Shown here piece by piece: positions 43,316-51,235 of a stretch of 64,000 bases of DNA. Both the position numbers and the translations under genes were made by a program. The DNA is from Mycolicibacterium neoaurum VKM Ac-1815D (lineage in GTDB: Bacteria; Actinomycetota; Actinomycetes; Mycobacteriales; Mycobacteriaceae), in NCBI RefSeq assembly GCF_000317305.3, contig NC_023036.2, positions 1,860,001-1,924,000 of the forward strand, in the 5' to 3' direction. Each line of letters starts with the position of its first letter. The first letter of the stretch is position 1. The notes beneath the pieces are model-generated. The model saw nothing but the letters and a program-made list of their open reading frames with translations. It did not search any database and was not told where the DNA came from.

Positions 43316-43672
43316 ATGTCGAGGCTGTGCAAAGGCATTCTCGTAAGCGGAATCGGCATCGTGATGGCCACGGTCGGTCTGGGGGTGGCCAACGCCGAGC
43401 CGCCACCGAATTGCACCGTGGCCGACATCGCGGGCGTAGCCGGTGGAGTCAACTTCGCCATGTCGGCCTACCTGTTCACCCACGCCGAGGTCAACGCGGA
43501 GCTGTCCAGCTTGGAGGGGTTGCCCGAGCAGCAGACCGTCGAGCGGGCCCGCGCGTACCTGGAGGCGCACCCGCAGGTGGCCGCGGAGCTGCGGGGTATC
43601 CGCGCGCCGTTGACCGAGCTGCGGGCACGCTGCAACGTGTCGCTGCCCACGCAGCATGACGTTCTGGGCTGA
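43316..43672 (+). CDS. hemophore-related secreted heme-binding-type protein
   Basis: The ATG at 43316 has ribosome site GGAAAGG, giving 118 residues. A signal peptide (LCKGILVSGIGIVMATVGLG, cut after ANA) precedes a small helical domain with two cysteines (NCTVADIAGVAGGVNFAMSA, continuing YLFTHAEVN). It ends YLEAHPQVAAELRGIRAPL, then LRARC. This layout (CT-ADxAxVxxxV, YLxxHPQV, PLxxLRxRC) is that of the mycobacterial hemophore family related to Rv0203. It would bind or shuttle heme outside the cell. It is 3 bases from the next small secreted protein. Confidence 0.82.
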   Translation: MSRLCKGILVSGIGIVMATVGLGVANAEPPPNCTVADIAGVAGGVNFAMSAYLFTHAEVNAELSSLEGLPEQQTVERARAYLEAHPQVAAELRGIRAPLTELRARCNVSLPTQHDVLG

Positions 43673-43675
43673 GAC

Positions 43676-43999
43676 ATGATCGGCAACCTCAGGATCGGCA
43701 ACATCGTGCGGGCGGCCCTGCTGGCCGCGATCACCGTGGGCGGGCTCGGCATCGCCGGCGCGCCGGTCTCGGGTGCGACCGTGTGCGGCTCGGTGGGCGG
43801 GTTCCACGTCAATGTGTCGGGGTGCACCGATCCGCTGGGCTACCTCGACAGCGCCCTGCCACCGCCACCGCCGCCGCCCCCACCACCCGGCGCGCCGCCA
43901 CCCCCTCCGCCACCGGTGTACGTTCCGCCGCCGCCGGCGCCGGATGTCAGCGTGTGTGCGAACTTCGGCAGGCGGGTCAGCGTCAGCGGGTGCGTCTGA
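43676..43999 (+). CDS. small secreted proline-rich protein with paired Cys motifs
   Basis: This 107-residue protein has a signal peptide (LLAAITVGGLGIAGAPVSGA). The mature part has TVCGSVGGFHVNVSGC, then a polyproline linker (two runs of 7-10 Pro), then a near copy of the motif, SVCANFGRRVSVSGC. The two Cys-x11-Cys units are probably repeats of a small disulfide-bonded motif spaced by a rigid linker. It starts 3 bases after the hemophore-related gene, so both are likely expressed together. No function recognised. Confidence 0.7.
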   Translation: MIGNLRIGNIVRAALLAAITVGGLGIAGAPVSGATVCGSVGGFHVNVSGCTDPLGYLDSALPPPPPPPPPPGAPPPPPPPVYVPPPPAPDVSVCANFGRRVSVSGCV

Positions 44000-44013
44000 G
44001 GCTCGAAGCGGAT

Positions 44014-44049
44014 CGGCTACCGGTCGGCTACCGGTCGGTTACCGGTCGG
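44014..44049. repeat. tandem 11-bp repeat (CGGCTACCGGT x3)
   Basis: Three copies of an 11-base unit (third with one change, CGGTTACCGGT) plus a partial fourth lie between convergent genes. The stop codon of the metallophosphoesterase gene (TTA on this strand, 44039-44041) falls in the third copy. Confidence 0.85.
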
Positions 44050-45235
44050 CGTTGAGTGTCAGCACCGAGATGTCCGGCGGGGCGCCGACCCGTACCGGCG
44101 GCCCCCAGAACCCGGCACCGCGAGACACGTACAGCTGAGTGTCCTGGAGGGTCGACAATCCTGCCAAGGACGGCTGCACCGCCTCGACGATGTACTGGAA
44201 CGGCCAGGTCTGTCCGCCGTGCGTGTGACCGGACAGTTGTAGATCGACACCGCGCGCGGCGGCCTGTTCGACCATGACGGGCTGATGGGCAAGGAGCACC
44301 GTCGGGTTTGGTCCGTCGGTACCTGCCAGTGCACGGTCGTAGTCGGGCGGGTCGCCGTGCTCTTCGCCGGCGAGGTCATTGACCCCGGCGATGTGCAAAG
44401 CGGCTGCGCCCCGTCGGATCAGGGTGTTTTCGTTACGCAGCGGGGTGACACCGAGTCGATCCAGTTCGCGCAACCACGGCATCGTGTCCGGGACGAAGTA
44501 CTCGTGGTTGCCGGTGACGAAGAACGAACCTTCCCTGGACACCAGATCTTGCAGGGGCTCCGCCGCGTGGCCGAGCTTGTCCACCGTGCCGTCGACCAGA
44601 TCGCCGACGATCGCGACCAGATCGGCATCGGTCCCGTTGATCATCTCCACGATCCGCTCGGTATGGCTGCGTCCCAGCAGCGGCCCGAGATGGATGTCGG
44701 AGACGACGGCGATGCGAAAGCCGTTGAACGCCGGATTCAGCCGGCCGAGTCGAATCGGCACCTGCAGGACGTCAGGTGGTCCGAGTGCGGTGGCCGCTCC
44801 GTAGCCCACCAGTCCGGTGGCCGCCGCGCCTGCCGCCGCGGCGCCGGTCCTGGCCAGAAATACACGGCGATTGAGCGCACCGGGTGACGGCGTGACCTCA
44901 GCGGTGGTCCCCGGTTCGGCGGGCTCACCGGTCGTCCCGCCGCGACGCACCCACCCCCGCAGCGCCAGTCGGATCGGTTCCACCAACAGCAGCGTCAGAA
45001 GCAGATAGCCGACCAACGCAAACCAGAGGTATCCCGGCCAGGCGAACCATGCCGATTCGTCCAGCCCGGTCAGCCGTGGCACCAGCAGTGCGATCACCAA
45101 CACCGCGGCCATGGTCAGGAAGGCGGCCGTCAGCACCGTGCGGGCATGTCCCGGCCCGGTGGTGTCCTTGATCAACCGCTTCCACACGTACAGGTGGGTC
45201 AGTCCGAGCACCGTACACAGGATGATGATGAACAT
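44039..45235 (-). CDS. membrane-anchored metallophosphoesterase
   Basis: This 398-residue protein has an N-terminal part with about four membrane helices (FIIILCTVLGLTHLYVWKRL, VLTAAFLTMAAVLVIALLVP), then a Tat-like segment RRVFLARTGAAAAGAAA. The YkuE/YaeI-type phosphoesterase domain follows: IAVVSDIHLGPLLGRSHTER, AIVGDLVDGTVDKLG, FFVTGNHEYFVPDT, VLLAHQPVMVEQAA and QLSGHTHGGQTWPF. The metal ligands are complete. Related enzymes act on UDP-diacylglucosamine or other membrane-linked phosphodiesters. The active site is probably on the outer face. Confidence 0.9.
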   Translation of the reverse strand: MFIIILCTVLGLTHLYVWKRLIKDTTGPGHARTVLTAAFLTMAAVLVIALLVPRLTGLDESAWFAWPGYLWFALVGYLLLTLLLVEPIRLALRGWVRRGGTTGEPAEPGTTAEVTPSPGALNRRVFLARTGAAAAGAAATGLVGYGAATALGPPDVLQVPIRLGRLNPAFNGFRIAVVSDIHLGPLLGRSHTERIVEMINGTDADLVAIVGDLVDGTVDKLGHAAEPLQDLVSREGSFFVTGNHEYFVPDTMPWLRELDRLGVTPLRNENTLIRRGAAALHIAGVNDLAGEEHGDPPDYDRALAGTDGPNPTVLLAHQPVMVEQAAARGVDLQLSGHTHGGQTWPFQYIVEAVQPSLAGLSTLQDTQLYVSRGAGFWGPPVRVGAPPDISVLTLNADR

Positions 45236-45340
45236 GCAGGCGGTCAGCCTCGTGCTCGGACCAGAGTCATCGGACCAGCCTAGCCACGGCCTGCCGCGAC
45301 GGCCTCGGCCAAGGGCTGGCCTGATCTCACAACCGGCCTT

Positions 45341-46417
45341 TCAGGTTGGCACGCCACGACATCTCGGATCACCGGGGTCCGTCGGCCGGCTGACGTTGCC
45401 GGACAACATCGCCCACGACTTTCGGCCGGTCTCACCGGCCTCTCGGATACTGACCTTCTCGAAGCGGTTGAGGTAGGGCAGGGACTCGCCGGCGACCACC
45501 GCAGCCAGTAGGTTGACCGCGTCCCGTCCGAAAGTCCACGGCGCCAGATCCACCGCGGTGATCTGCTCATTGCTCAATTCCGTTGTCGGATCGCTACTCA
45601 ACGACGCCAGGCCAAACCCGGAGCCCACGTGCCGGTCCGCCGTCTCGAGAATGCCGATGGCCCGGCCTGCAAAGCCCTGTGGCGCGCAGACCAGCGCGTC
45701 GACATCCGCCGGCGCGGTGGCCGACCGCACCGCCGCACGAAGTTCGTCCAGCGTCGCGTCCAGCGGGCAATCAAAAGCCGACGGCTCCGCGGAATGGGTT
45801 GCGCACCAGTCGAGATAACTCTGCCGGACGTCGTCGGCCCACGACGAGTAGAACCGGCGATCGGATCCCACAAACGCCGGCCGGCGATAGCCACACTGGC
45901 GCAGGTGGTCGAGCACCAGGCGGGCAAGGTCGCTGTGTGGGGCTTCGATCACCGCCGCCACCGCATCGGCCAGCGACTCGGGTGGCCGGCCGGCCGTCAC
46001 CATCGGAATACCGACTTCGACGAGGCGCTGCAGCATCGGATCGCCGGGCAGGGGATCAACCGCCAGGACGCCGTCAACTTGGAAGTGCCGCGGACCCACT
46101 TCGGCGTCGCGGGCGAAGAGCGTCAGATCGGCGTCGTGCTCGGCCGAGCCATGGGCCGCGCCGAAGGCGAACTCCATGTAGAAGTTGAAGTTTCTGGCGA
46201 TCGGCGGGATGTATATCCCGAATGCGCCGACGCTGCGGCCGCGCAACTGCCGAGCCGCCCGGTTGGTCACATAGCCGAGCTCGCGCGCGGCGGCGGCCAC
46301 CTTCGCTGCGGTGGCCGGTGACACCCGGCCTCCGCCGTGCAGCGCGTCGGAGACCGTCGTCTTCGACAGCCCGACATGCTGGGCAATCTCCACGATCGTC
46401 ACCCGTCGCGCTGCCAT
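45341..46417 (-). CDS. LacI-family transcriptional regulator
   Basis: This 358-residue protein (start ATG 46417, MAARRVTIVEIAQHVGLSKT) has the HTH and hinge helix TVSDALHGGGRVSPATAAKV and GYVTNRAARQLRG. The periplasmic-binding-like effector domain follows from about residue 60. A longer frame to 46915 exists but has no family support upstream. It is divergent from the symporter-deacetylase operon and likely represses it through the palindrome at 46493-46510. Confidence 0.93.
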   Translation of the reverse strand: MAARRVTIVEIAQHVGLSKTTVSDALHGGGRVSPATAAKVAAAARELGYVTNRAARQLRGRSVGAFGIYIPPIARNFNFYMEFAFGAAHGSAEHDADLTLFARDAEVGPRHFQVDGVLAVDPLPGDPMLQRLVEVGIPMVTAGRPPESLADAVAAVIEAPHSDLARLVLDHLRQCGYRRPAFVGSDRRFYSSWADDVRQSYLDWCATHSAEPSAFDCPLDATLDELRAAVRSATAPADVDALVCAPQGFAGRAIGILETADRHVGSGFGLASLSSDPTTELSNEQITAVDLAPWTFGRDAVNLLAAVVAGESLPYLNRFEKVSIREAGETGRKSWAMLSGNVSRPTDPGDPRCRGVPT

Positions 46418-46492
46418 GCGGCCATCGTAACCAGCGCGTAAATTGTGCCTCACCCCTTGACAAGACCCCGCGTGTGGCGCGAGTCTCAGATG

Positions 46493-46510
46493 TGCCGGAA
46501 CGTTCCGGCA
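46493..46510. promoter_or_regulatory. LacI-type operator, perfect 18-bp palindrome
   Basis: TGCCGGAACGTTCCGGCA is a perfect palindrome with the central CG typical of LacI-family sites. It ends 15 bases before the first gene of the symporter operon. A TTGACA at 46457-46462 could be a -35 element, which would place the operator over the transcription start. It is 76 bases upstream of the LacI gene start on the other strand, so it may also control that gene. Confidence 0.8.
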
Positions 46511-46525
46511 TGAATGGAGACGCGA

Positions 46526-46735
46526 ATGTCCAGCGACGCCCCACACGCAGCGAAACGCCGCAACCCGACCAGCGTGGTCGCCTTGGCCGCCCTGAACTTC
46601 GTCCTCCTGCTGTTCCCTCCGTTGACGTGGTACCTCGGCCAGAACGGGATCTGGTTCTTCCTCATCACCGGCGTCTTCGGCGTTGTCTCGCTGCTGATCA
46701 TGTACCGCGCCGACAGCTCGGTGGGGGAGGACTGA
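46526..46735 (+). CDS. small membrane subunit of a sodium:solute symporter (DUF3311-like)
   Basis: The ATG at 46526 has ribosome site GGAGA, giving 69 residues. There are two membrane helices (VVALAALNFVLLLFPPLTWY and GIWFFLITGVFGVVSLLIMY), and the PPLTWYLGQNG turn is typical of DUF3311/DUF997-like partners of SSS transporters. It ends one base before the symporter start. The two should form one transporter. A 12-base longer start at 46514 is possible. Confidence 0.8.
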   Translation: MSSDAPHAAKRRNPTSVVALAALNFVLLLFPPLTWYLGQNGIWFFLITGVFGVVSLLIMYRADSSVGED

Positions 46736-46736
46736 C

Positions 46737-48227
46737 ATGGAGATCCTCATCGGATACGGCGGTATCGCCGTCTTCCTGATCGTGCTGCTGGTCGTGCTGC
46801 AACGCACCAAGGGCAGCGTGGACTTCAGCGAATATGCCACGGCGGGGCGGTCTTTCGGACCCCTCTTCTCAGCCATGGCGTTCGTCAACACCTGGCTGCC
46901 CGGCACCATTTTCATCGCCTTCGCCGGTTATGCGGCCAGTGCCGGCGCCATCGGCTTCTACTTCGTGGCCTACTCCATCCTGGCCGTCGTGCTGATGTTC
47001 CTGCTGGCCAAGCCCGTTCACGAATGGGGCCGGCAATTCGACCTGCGCACCCAAGCCGACCTGCTGGGCCTGCGGTACGGCTCCACCGCCGTGCGGGTGG
47101 TCGCAGCCGTCATCGGCGTCATCGCCTCGTTCCCGTGGATTGTGCTGGGCATGCAGTCGCTGACCCTGGTGTTCGAGTACCTGTCGTTCGGCGCCGTACC
47201 GGCAGCGGGTGCGGCCCTCATCGGCATCGGCGTGCTGGTCGCCCGGCAGTGGTGGACGGTGCGCCTCGGTGCCCGTGGCCTGGTCGTCAGTGACTTCGTC
47301 CAGGGCATCGTCGCCTACCTGATCGGCACCGTGCTGATCCTCGGACTGCTGACCTGGCTGCTGACCAACGGCCATGGCTTCGGCGAGGTGGATCCGGCGT
47401 TCTTCACCCTGCCCGGCCCCGGCAGTGTCGACGGTCCGCTGTATCTGTTCTCGCTGATCGCCACCGGCGCCCTCGGGGGTTGGTGCTGGCCGGACATCTT
47501 CGTGCGGCTGTTCGCGTCCAACAGCACCCACACCATCAAGCGTGCCGCGGTGATGGCCTCCCCGCTGTTGCTGATCTTCGGCTCCTCGCTGTGCCTGCTG
47601 GCAGTCGCGGCGTCGACCTATCCTGGCGTGGCCGACGCACCCGACGAGGTGTGGTTCCTGACGGCCGCCATCGGCGGACCAGTCATCCTGACGCTGGCCG
47701 GGGTGTGCGTGCTGGCGGCCACCATGGGCAACGTAGGCGCCAACCTCCAGGCCCTTGGCGCGCAGATCGCCAACGACGTGGTGGGCGTGGCCCGTGGCAC
47801 CCGGGTGGAAGATCAGCGCTGGGGCAAGGTCTCGGTCGGTGTGCTGACGCTGCTGGCCGGTGTGGTCGCGGTGGCGACGACGGACGCGCTGTCCTCCGGC
47901 ATGGTCGCGCTGGCGCAGGTGTCGTATCAGGGCATCGTGCAGCTGGCGCCGACGGTGTTTCTCGGAATCTTCTGGCGCCGAGGCAATGCCACGGCCGCAG
48001 TGGCCGCGATGGTCCTCGGCTTCGGCACGGCCTGCGTGCTGCAGGTGCTCTACCCGATCGCCATTTCGGCGCTCGGCGGTATGACCTCAGGGGTGGCTGC
48101 CTTGGCTGTCAACTTCGCCGTCTACACCATCGTGTCCTACGCCAGGCCGCACAGCGCCGAGGAAAAGCGGCGCGTGGACCAGCTTTTCGATTCCCTGTAC
48201 GCAACGGACAAGGTGGGAACCCCGTGA
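46737..48227 (+). CDS. sodium:solute symporter (SSS) family transporter
   Basis: This 496-residue protein has 13 or so membrane helices. Family segments include DFSEYATAGRSFGPLFSAMA, FVNTWLPGTIFIAFAGYAAS, QADLLGLRYGSTAVRVVAAV and LTLAGVCVLAATMGNVGANL. The substrate could be a carboxylate, polyamine or acetylated amine. It follows the small subunit by one base and overlaps the deacetylase start by 4 bases (GTGA), so the three are one operon under LacI control. Confidence 0.92.
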   Translation: MEILIGYGGIAVFLIVLLVVLQRTKGSVDFSEYATAGRSFGPLFSAMAFVNTWLPGTIFIAFAGYAASAGAIGFYFVAYSILAVVLMFLLAKPVHEWGRQFDLRTQADLLGLRYGSTAVRVVAAVIGVIASFPWIVLGMQSLTLVFEYLSFGAVPAAGAALIGIGVLVARQWWTVRLGARGLVVSDFVQGIVAYLIGTVLILGLLTWLLTNGHGFGEVDPAFFTLPGPGSVDGPLYLFSLIATGALGGWCWPDIFVRLFASNSTHTIKRAAVMASPLLLIFGSSLCLLAVAASTYPGVADAPDEVWFLTAAIGGPVILTLAGVCVLAATMGNVGANLQALGAQIANDVVGVARGTRVEDQRWGKVSVGVLTLLAGVVAVATTDALSSGMVALAQVSYQGIVQLAPTVFLGIFWRRGNATAAVAAMVLGFGTACVLQVLYPIAISALGGMTSGVAALAVNFAVYTIVSYARPHSAEEKRRVDQLFDSLYATDKVGTP

Positions 48228-49333
48228 CCGCACAACGACGCACCGGCTATGTCTGGCACGAACGCTATGCCTGGCACGACACCGGAACCCACGTCGGCAT
48301 CTTCCCGGCCGGCGGCTTCAACCAGCCGCACATGACTTTCGAGAGTGCGGAATCCAAATCCCGGATGGCGGGCCTTGTCGAGGTGTCCGGGATGATCGAC
48401 GAACTGGTTCGGGTCCCCGCCCGGATGGCGACGCGCGAGGATCTGCTGCGGGTGCACGACGCCGATCACATCGACCGTATCGAACGCGACAGCGCCGATC
48501 GGGGCGGCGACGGGGGAGACGGCTTCACCCCGTTCGGACCCGGCAGTTACGACATCGCCCGACTGGCTGCCGGCGGCACCATCGCCGCGGCCGAGGCCGT
48601 CCTCACCGGCGTTGCCGAAAACGCCTACGCACTGGTGCGCCCGCCCGGACATCACGCCCGCCGCGACATCGGAATGGGATTCTGCATCTTCTCCAACGTG
48701 AGCATCGCCATCGAATACGTGCGTGCGCACCTCGGTGTGCAACGGGTCGCCATCGTCGACTACGACGTCCACCACGGCAACGGGGCTGAATCCATCTACT
48801 GGGATGACGCCGATGTGCTCACCATCTCGCTGCACCAGGACCGGCTCTTCCCGCAGGACACCGGTGCGGTCACCGACACCGGCATCGGCGGTACCAACAT
48901 CAACGTGCCCCTACCCGCCGGCTCGGGCAACGGCGCCTACTTGGCAGCCATCGAACGGGTCGCCGTCCCGGCAGTGACGGCATTTGCGCCCGACATCATT
49001 TTCGTCTCCAGCGGATTCGACCCGAGCCCGGTCGACCCACTTGGCTGTATGACCGTCACCTCAAGCGGTTTCAAGGATATGGCCGCACGTCTGGTCACCT
49101 TGGCCGGGGACGTCTGCGACGGCAAGATCGTCTTCTCCCACGAAGGCGGCTACTCGCCGGTGCACGTGCCGTTCTGCGGACTGGCGGTGCTGGAAGCCCT
49201 GAGCGGTCACGAGACCGGGGTGGTCGACCCGTTCGGTCAGAGCTTCGACGACTCGCCGGCGCATCTGCTGCAGCCGTGGCAAGACGCGGTGATCGCCCAG
49301 GCAGCGTTGATCGCCGAGGCATTGCGGCTCTAG
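48224..49333 (+). CDS. class II histone-deacetylase-like (acetylpolyamine amidohydrolase) enzyme
   Basis: The GTG at 48224 overlaps the symporter stop, with ribosome site GGTGGGA, giving 369 residues. The zinc-dependent deacetylase motifs are complete: ALVRPPGHHARRDIGMGFCI, IVDYDVHHGNGAESIYW, FVSSGFDPSPVDPLG and FSHEGGYSPVHVPFC. The zinc ligands are the Asp and His of DYDVHHGN and the Asp of GFDPSPVD; the His pair of GHH is the charge relay. Bacterial relatives remove acetyl groups from polyamines, acetoin-type or other amides. Co-transcription with a symporter suggests uptake and deacetylation of an acetylated amine as a nutrient. Confidence 0.92.
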   Translation: MTAQRRTGYVWHERYAWHDTGTHVGIFPAGGFNQPHMTFESAESKSRMAGLVEVSGMIDELVRVPARMATREDLLRVHDADHIDRIERDSADRGGDGGDGFTPFGPGSYDIARLAAGGTIAAAEAVLTGVAENAYALVRPPGHHARRDIGMGFCIFSNVSIAIEYVRAHLGVQRVAIVDYDVHHGNGAESIYWDDADVLTISLHQDRLFPQDTGAVTDTGIGGTNINVPLPAGSGNGAYLAAIERVAVPAVTAFAPDIIFVSSGFDPSPVDPLGCMTVTSSGFKDMAARLVTLAGDVCDGKIVFSHEGGYSPVHVPFCGLAVLEALSGHETGVVDPFGQSFDDSPAHLLQPWQDAVIAQAALIAEALRL

Positions 49334-49490
49334 CTGCTCCAGCATCCGTTGGCCGACGCGTGGAGTGTTGGACGCGGCAGGTGAACCGAAAAATTCACGG
49401 AAGTGGCGATTCGTAACTGGCTGACGGGGTACATCCGGTGCTGATGACGCGCGGGATCACTCGCGTCGTGGAAGACAGGAGGTACCGGGT

Positions 49491-49937
49491 ATGACGGTCA
49501 GCAGAGATACCTCCGCCACTCGTCAGCAGGTGTGGGATGTCCTCGCCGACGGGTGGACGTATTCGGGTTGGGTGGTCGGCAACAGCCGGATTCGTGCCGT
49601 CAGTGCGAACTGGCCGGCGCCGGGCACGCGGATACTGCACTCGATCGGAACCTGGCCTGTCGTCATCGACGATGAAACGGTGGTCGAGAGTTGCACTCCC
49701 GGCCGTGAACTGGTGCTGCTGGCCAAGGTGCGCCCGGCCGGGAAGGCACGGATCACCATGCGGATCAACGACAACGACGACGGCGGGTGCCGGATCGAGA
49801 TGACAGAGGTGGCAACCAGCGCTCCGGTGCGCTGGATCCCCGACGCCGTGCAGCTGCTCGGCGTCGCGCCGCGCAACCGCGAGTGCACCTGGCGACTGGC
49901 GCTGATCGCCGAACGGGCCGATCCGAACGCGATATGA
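49491..49937 (+). CDS. SRPBCC-family (START/Bet v1-like) lipid- or ligand-binding protein
   Basis: The ATG at 49491 follows ribosome site AGGAGG, giving 148 residues. Beta-strand-rich sequence with ATRQQVWDVLADGWTYSGWV at the start and RITMRINDNDDGGCRIEMTE fits the polyketide-cyclase/SRPBCC fold, as does the C-terminal helix. Such proteins bind a hydrophobic ligand in a deep pocket. It converges on the sigF gene, whose stop is 3 bases away. Confidence 0.82.
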   Translation: MTVSRDTSATRQQVWDVLADGWTYSGWVVGNSRIRAVSANWPAPGTRILHSIGTWPVVIDDETVVESCTPGRELVLLAKVRPAGKARITMRINDNDDGGCRIEMTEVATSAPVRWIPDAVQLLGVAPRNRECTWRLALIAERADPNAI

Positions 49938-49939
49938 CC

Positions 49940-50743
49940 TCAGGCGGCGCTGTGCCGGACCGACGGGCGCTCGGCCATCTGGGCTTCTGCCTGTTTGCGC
50001 AGTGAGTCCAGCGCCTTGGCCAGGATGCGCGACACCTGCATCTGCGAGCAGGCCATCCGCTCGGCGATCTGGGTCTGGGTCATATCGTCGAAGAACCGGT
50101 AGTTCAGCACGGCGCGTTCGCGCGCAGACAGCTTCTCGATCAGCGGGCGCACGGTCTCCACGTCGACGATCTTGTCCAGTCGGGTGTCCACCGACCCCAG
50201 GGTGTCCTTGATGGTGAAGTCCTCGCCGTCGTCGGTGGCGGGCCGGTCGGTGGAGACGGTCGAGTAGTGGCTGGCGGCCACGGTCGCTTGGATGACCTCT
50301 TCTCGTTCGATACCCAGATGGGTGGCGATCTCGGTGGCGGTCGGCGCGTGGCCGAGGGTGCGGGTCAACTCCTCGCGGGCCTTGGTGAGTTGCAGACTGA
50401 GATCCTTCAACCGCCGGGGCACGTTGACGGCCCATCCGGTGTCGCGGAAGTGCCTGCGGACCTCGCCCATCACCGTCGGCACGGCAAACGAGAGGAAATC
50501 GGCTCCGCGATCGGGATCGAACCGGTTGACGGCCTTGATCAGTCCGATACAGGCGACCTGGTAGAGATCGTCGTAGGGCTGCCCGCGCCCGGAGTAGCGC
50601 TGGGCGATGTGCTCGGCCAACGGCAGGGTCCGGGTGATGACGTCGTCATTAAGGCCGCGGTGTTCAGCCGAGCCGGGCTCTTGGCTGCGCAACAACCGCA
50701 CCATATCGGCGATTTCGGCGTATTGCTGATCGGTTCGTGGCAT
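49940..50743 (-). CDS. sigF: SigF-type general stress sigma factor
   Basis: This 267-residue group 3 sigma factor has region 2 (LAEHIAQRYSGRGQPYDDLY, VACIGLIKAVNRFDPDRGAD, AVPTVMGEVRRHFRDTGW), region 3 (VPRRLKDLSLQLTKAREELT) and region 4 (LSARERAVLNYRFFDDMTQT, then QIAERMACSQMQVSRI). This is the SigF/SigB subfamily of actinobacteria and bacilli. The upstream GTTC-N16-GGGTAC sequence is a SigF-type promoter, so the gene is probably autoregulated. It is surrounded by partner-switching proteins (STAS, anti-sigma kinases, PP2C phosphatases). The usual adjacent anti-sigma gene (usfX/rsbW) is not immediately next to it. Confidence 0.92.
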   Translation of the reverse strand: MPRTDQQYAEIADMVRLLRSQEPGSAEHRGLNDDVITRTLPLAEHIAQRYSGRGQPYDDLYQVACIGLIKAVNRFDPDRGADFLSFAVPTVMGEVRRHFRDTGWAVNVPRRLKDLSLQLTKAREELTRTLGHAPTATEIATHLGIEREEVIQATVAASHYSTVSTDRPATDDGEDFTIKDTLGSVDTRLDKIVDVETVRPLIEKLSARERAVLNYRFFDDMTQTQIAERMACSQMQVSRILAKALDSLRKQAEAQMAERPSVRHSAA

Positions 50744-50802
50744 CCGAATTTCCCCTGTTCGAAACGGTGCTGAGGGTGGCTCGGATCTGAACCATCTAGT
50801 GA

Positions 50803-50828
50803 GTACCCCGAGGCGTTGAAAATCGAAC
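50803..50828 (-). promoter_or_regulatory. SigF-type promoter of sigF
   Basis: On the minus strand, GTTC (50825-50828) and GGGTAC (50803-50808) are separated by exactly 16 bases, against the mycobacterial SigF consensus GTTT-N15-17-GGGTA. It lies 60 bases upstream of the sigF start and downstream of the 37-residue zinc-ribbon gene. Confidence 0.7.
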
Positions 50829-50863
50829 CTCGAGTTCAGGCGGGTACGCCGGCCGCCTGGCTG

Positions 50864-50977
50864 TTACGCGACGGCGGAACCCGCCGTGCCGTGGTCGCGG
50901 GCAGATTGCGCACACGATGCGCAGTCCGCGGTGTCGAGGTCGAATTCTCCGCAGGTCGTGCAGATGAACGGAATCAC
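50864..50977 (-). CDS. 37-residue zinc-ribbon microprotein
   Basis: The GTG start has ribosome site GGAGG 8 bases upstream. MIPFICTTCGEFDLDTADCA continues SCAQSARDHG. Four cysteines are arranged CxxC-(9)-CxxC, a complete zinc ribbon in a protein too short for standard gene callers. It precedes sigF on the same strand, with the sigF promoter between them. It could be a regulator or ribosome- or RNA-binding peptide. No relative was recognised. Confidence 0.6.
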   Translation of the reverse strand: MIPFICTTCGEFDLDTADCASCAQSARDHGTAGSAVA

Positions 50978-51235
50978 GATCGAACCTCCAGGTGTGTTGC
51001 GGCGCCGCGATCGCGCCCCTTGGTGAGCTTGTACCCGGCGCGGTGGTGCGTTGAAACCGACGGCGACGACGATGCTGTGTCTGCCCTCAGGGTGGACGAC
51101 GAAAAGCGAAATCTCTTATGAACCCCGTGCCGATCCCCGTCGCGAGGTTTGCAGGAGTTGGTCGGGTATATGTCGACGCCGACAGCGGCACCGGACTGGG
51201 TGTCCACGAAGCGAACACGGCGTTACCGTTGGGGC

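Noticed and set aside
43861-43930. CCG/CCA-rich repeats as a possible CRISPR or satellite
   Set aside because: They encode the polyproline linker of the secreted protein in frame; no spacer-repeat structure exists anywhere in the window.
47480-48223. Extended N-terminus of the deacetylase frame inside the symporter gene
   Set aside because: The symporter frame is certain here, and the GTG at 48224 with ribosome site gives the standard deacetylase start.
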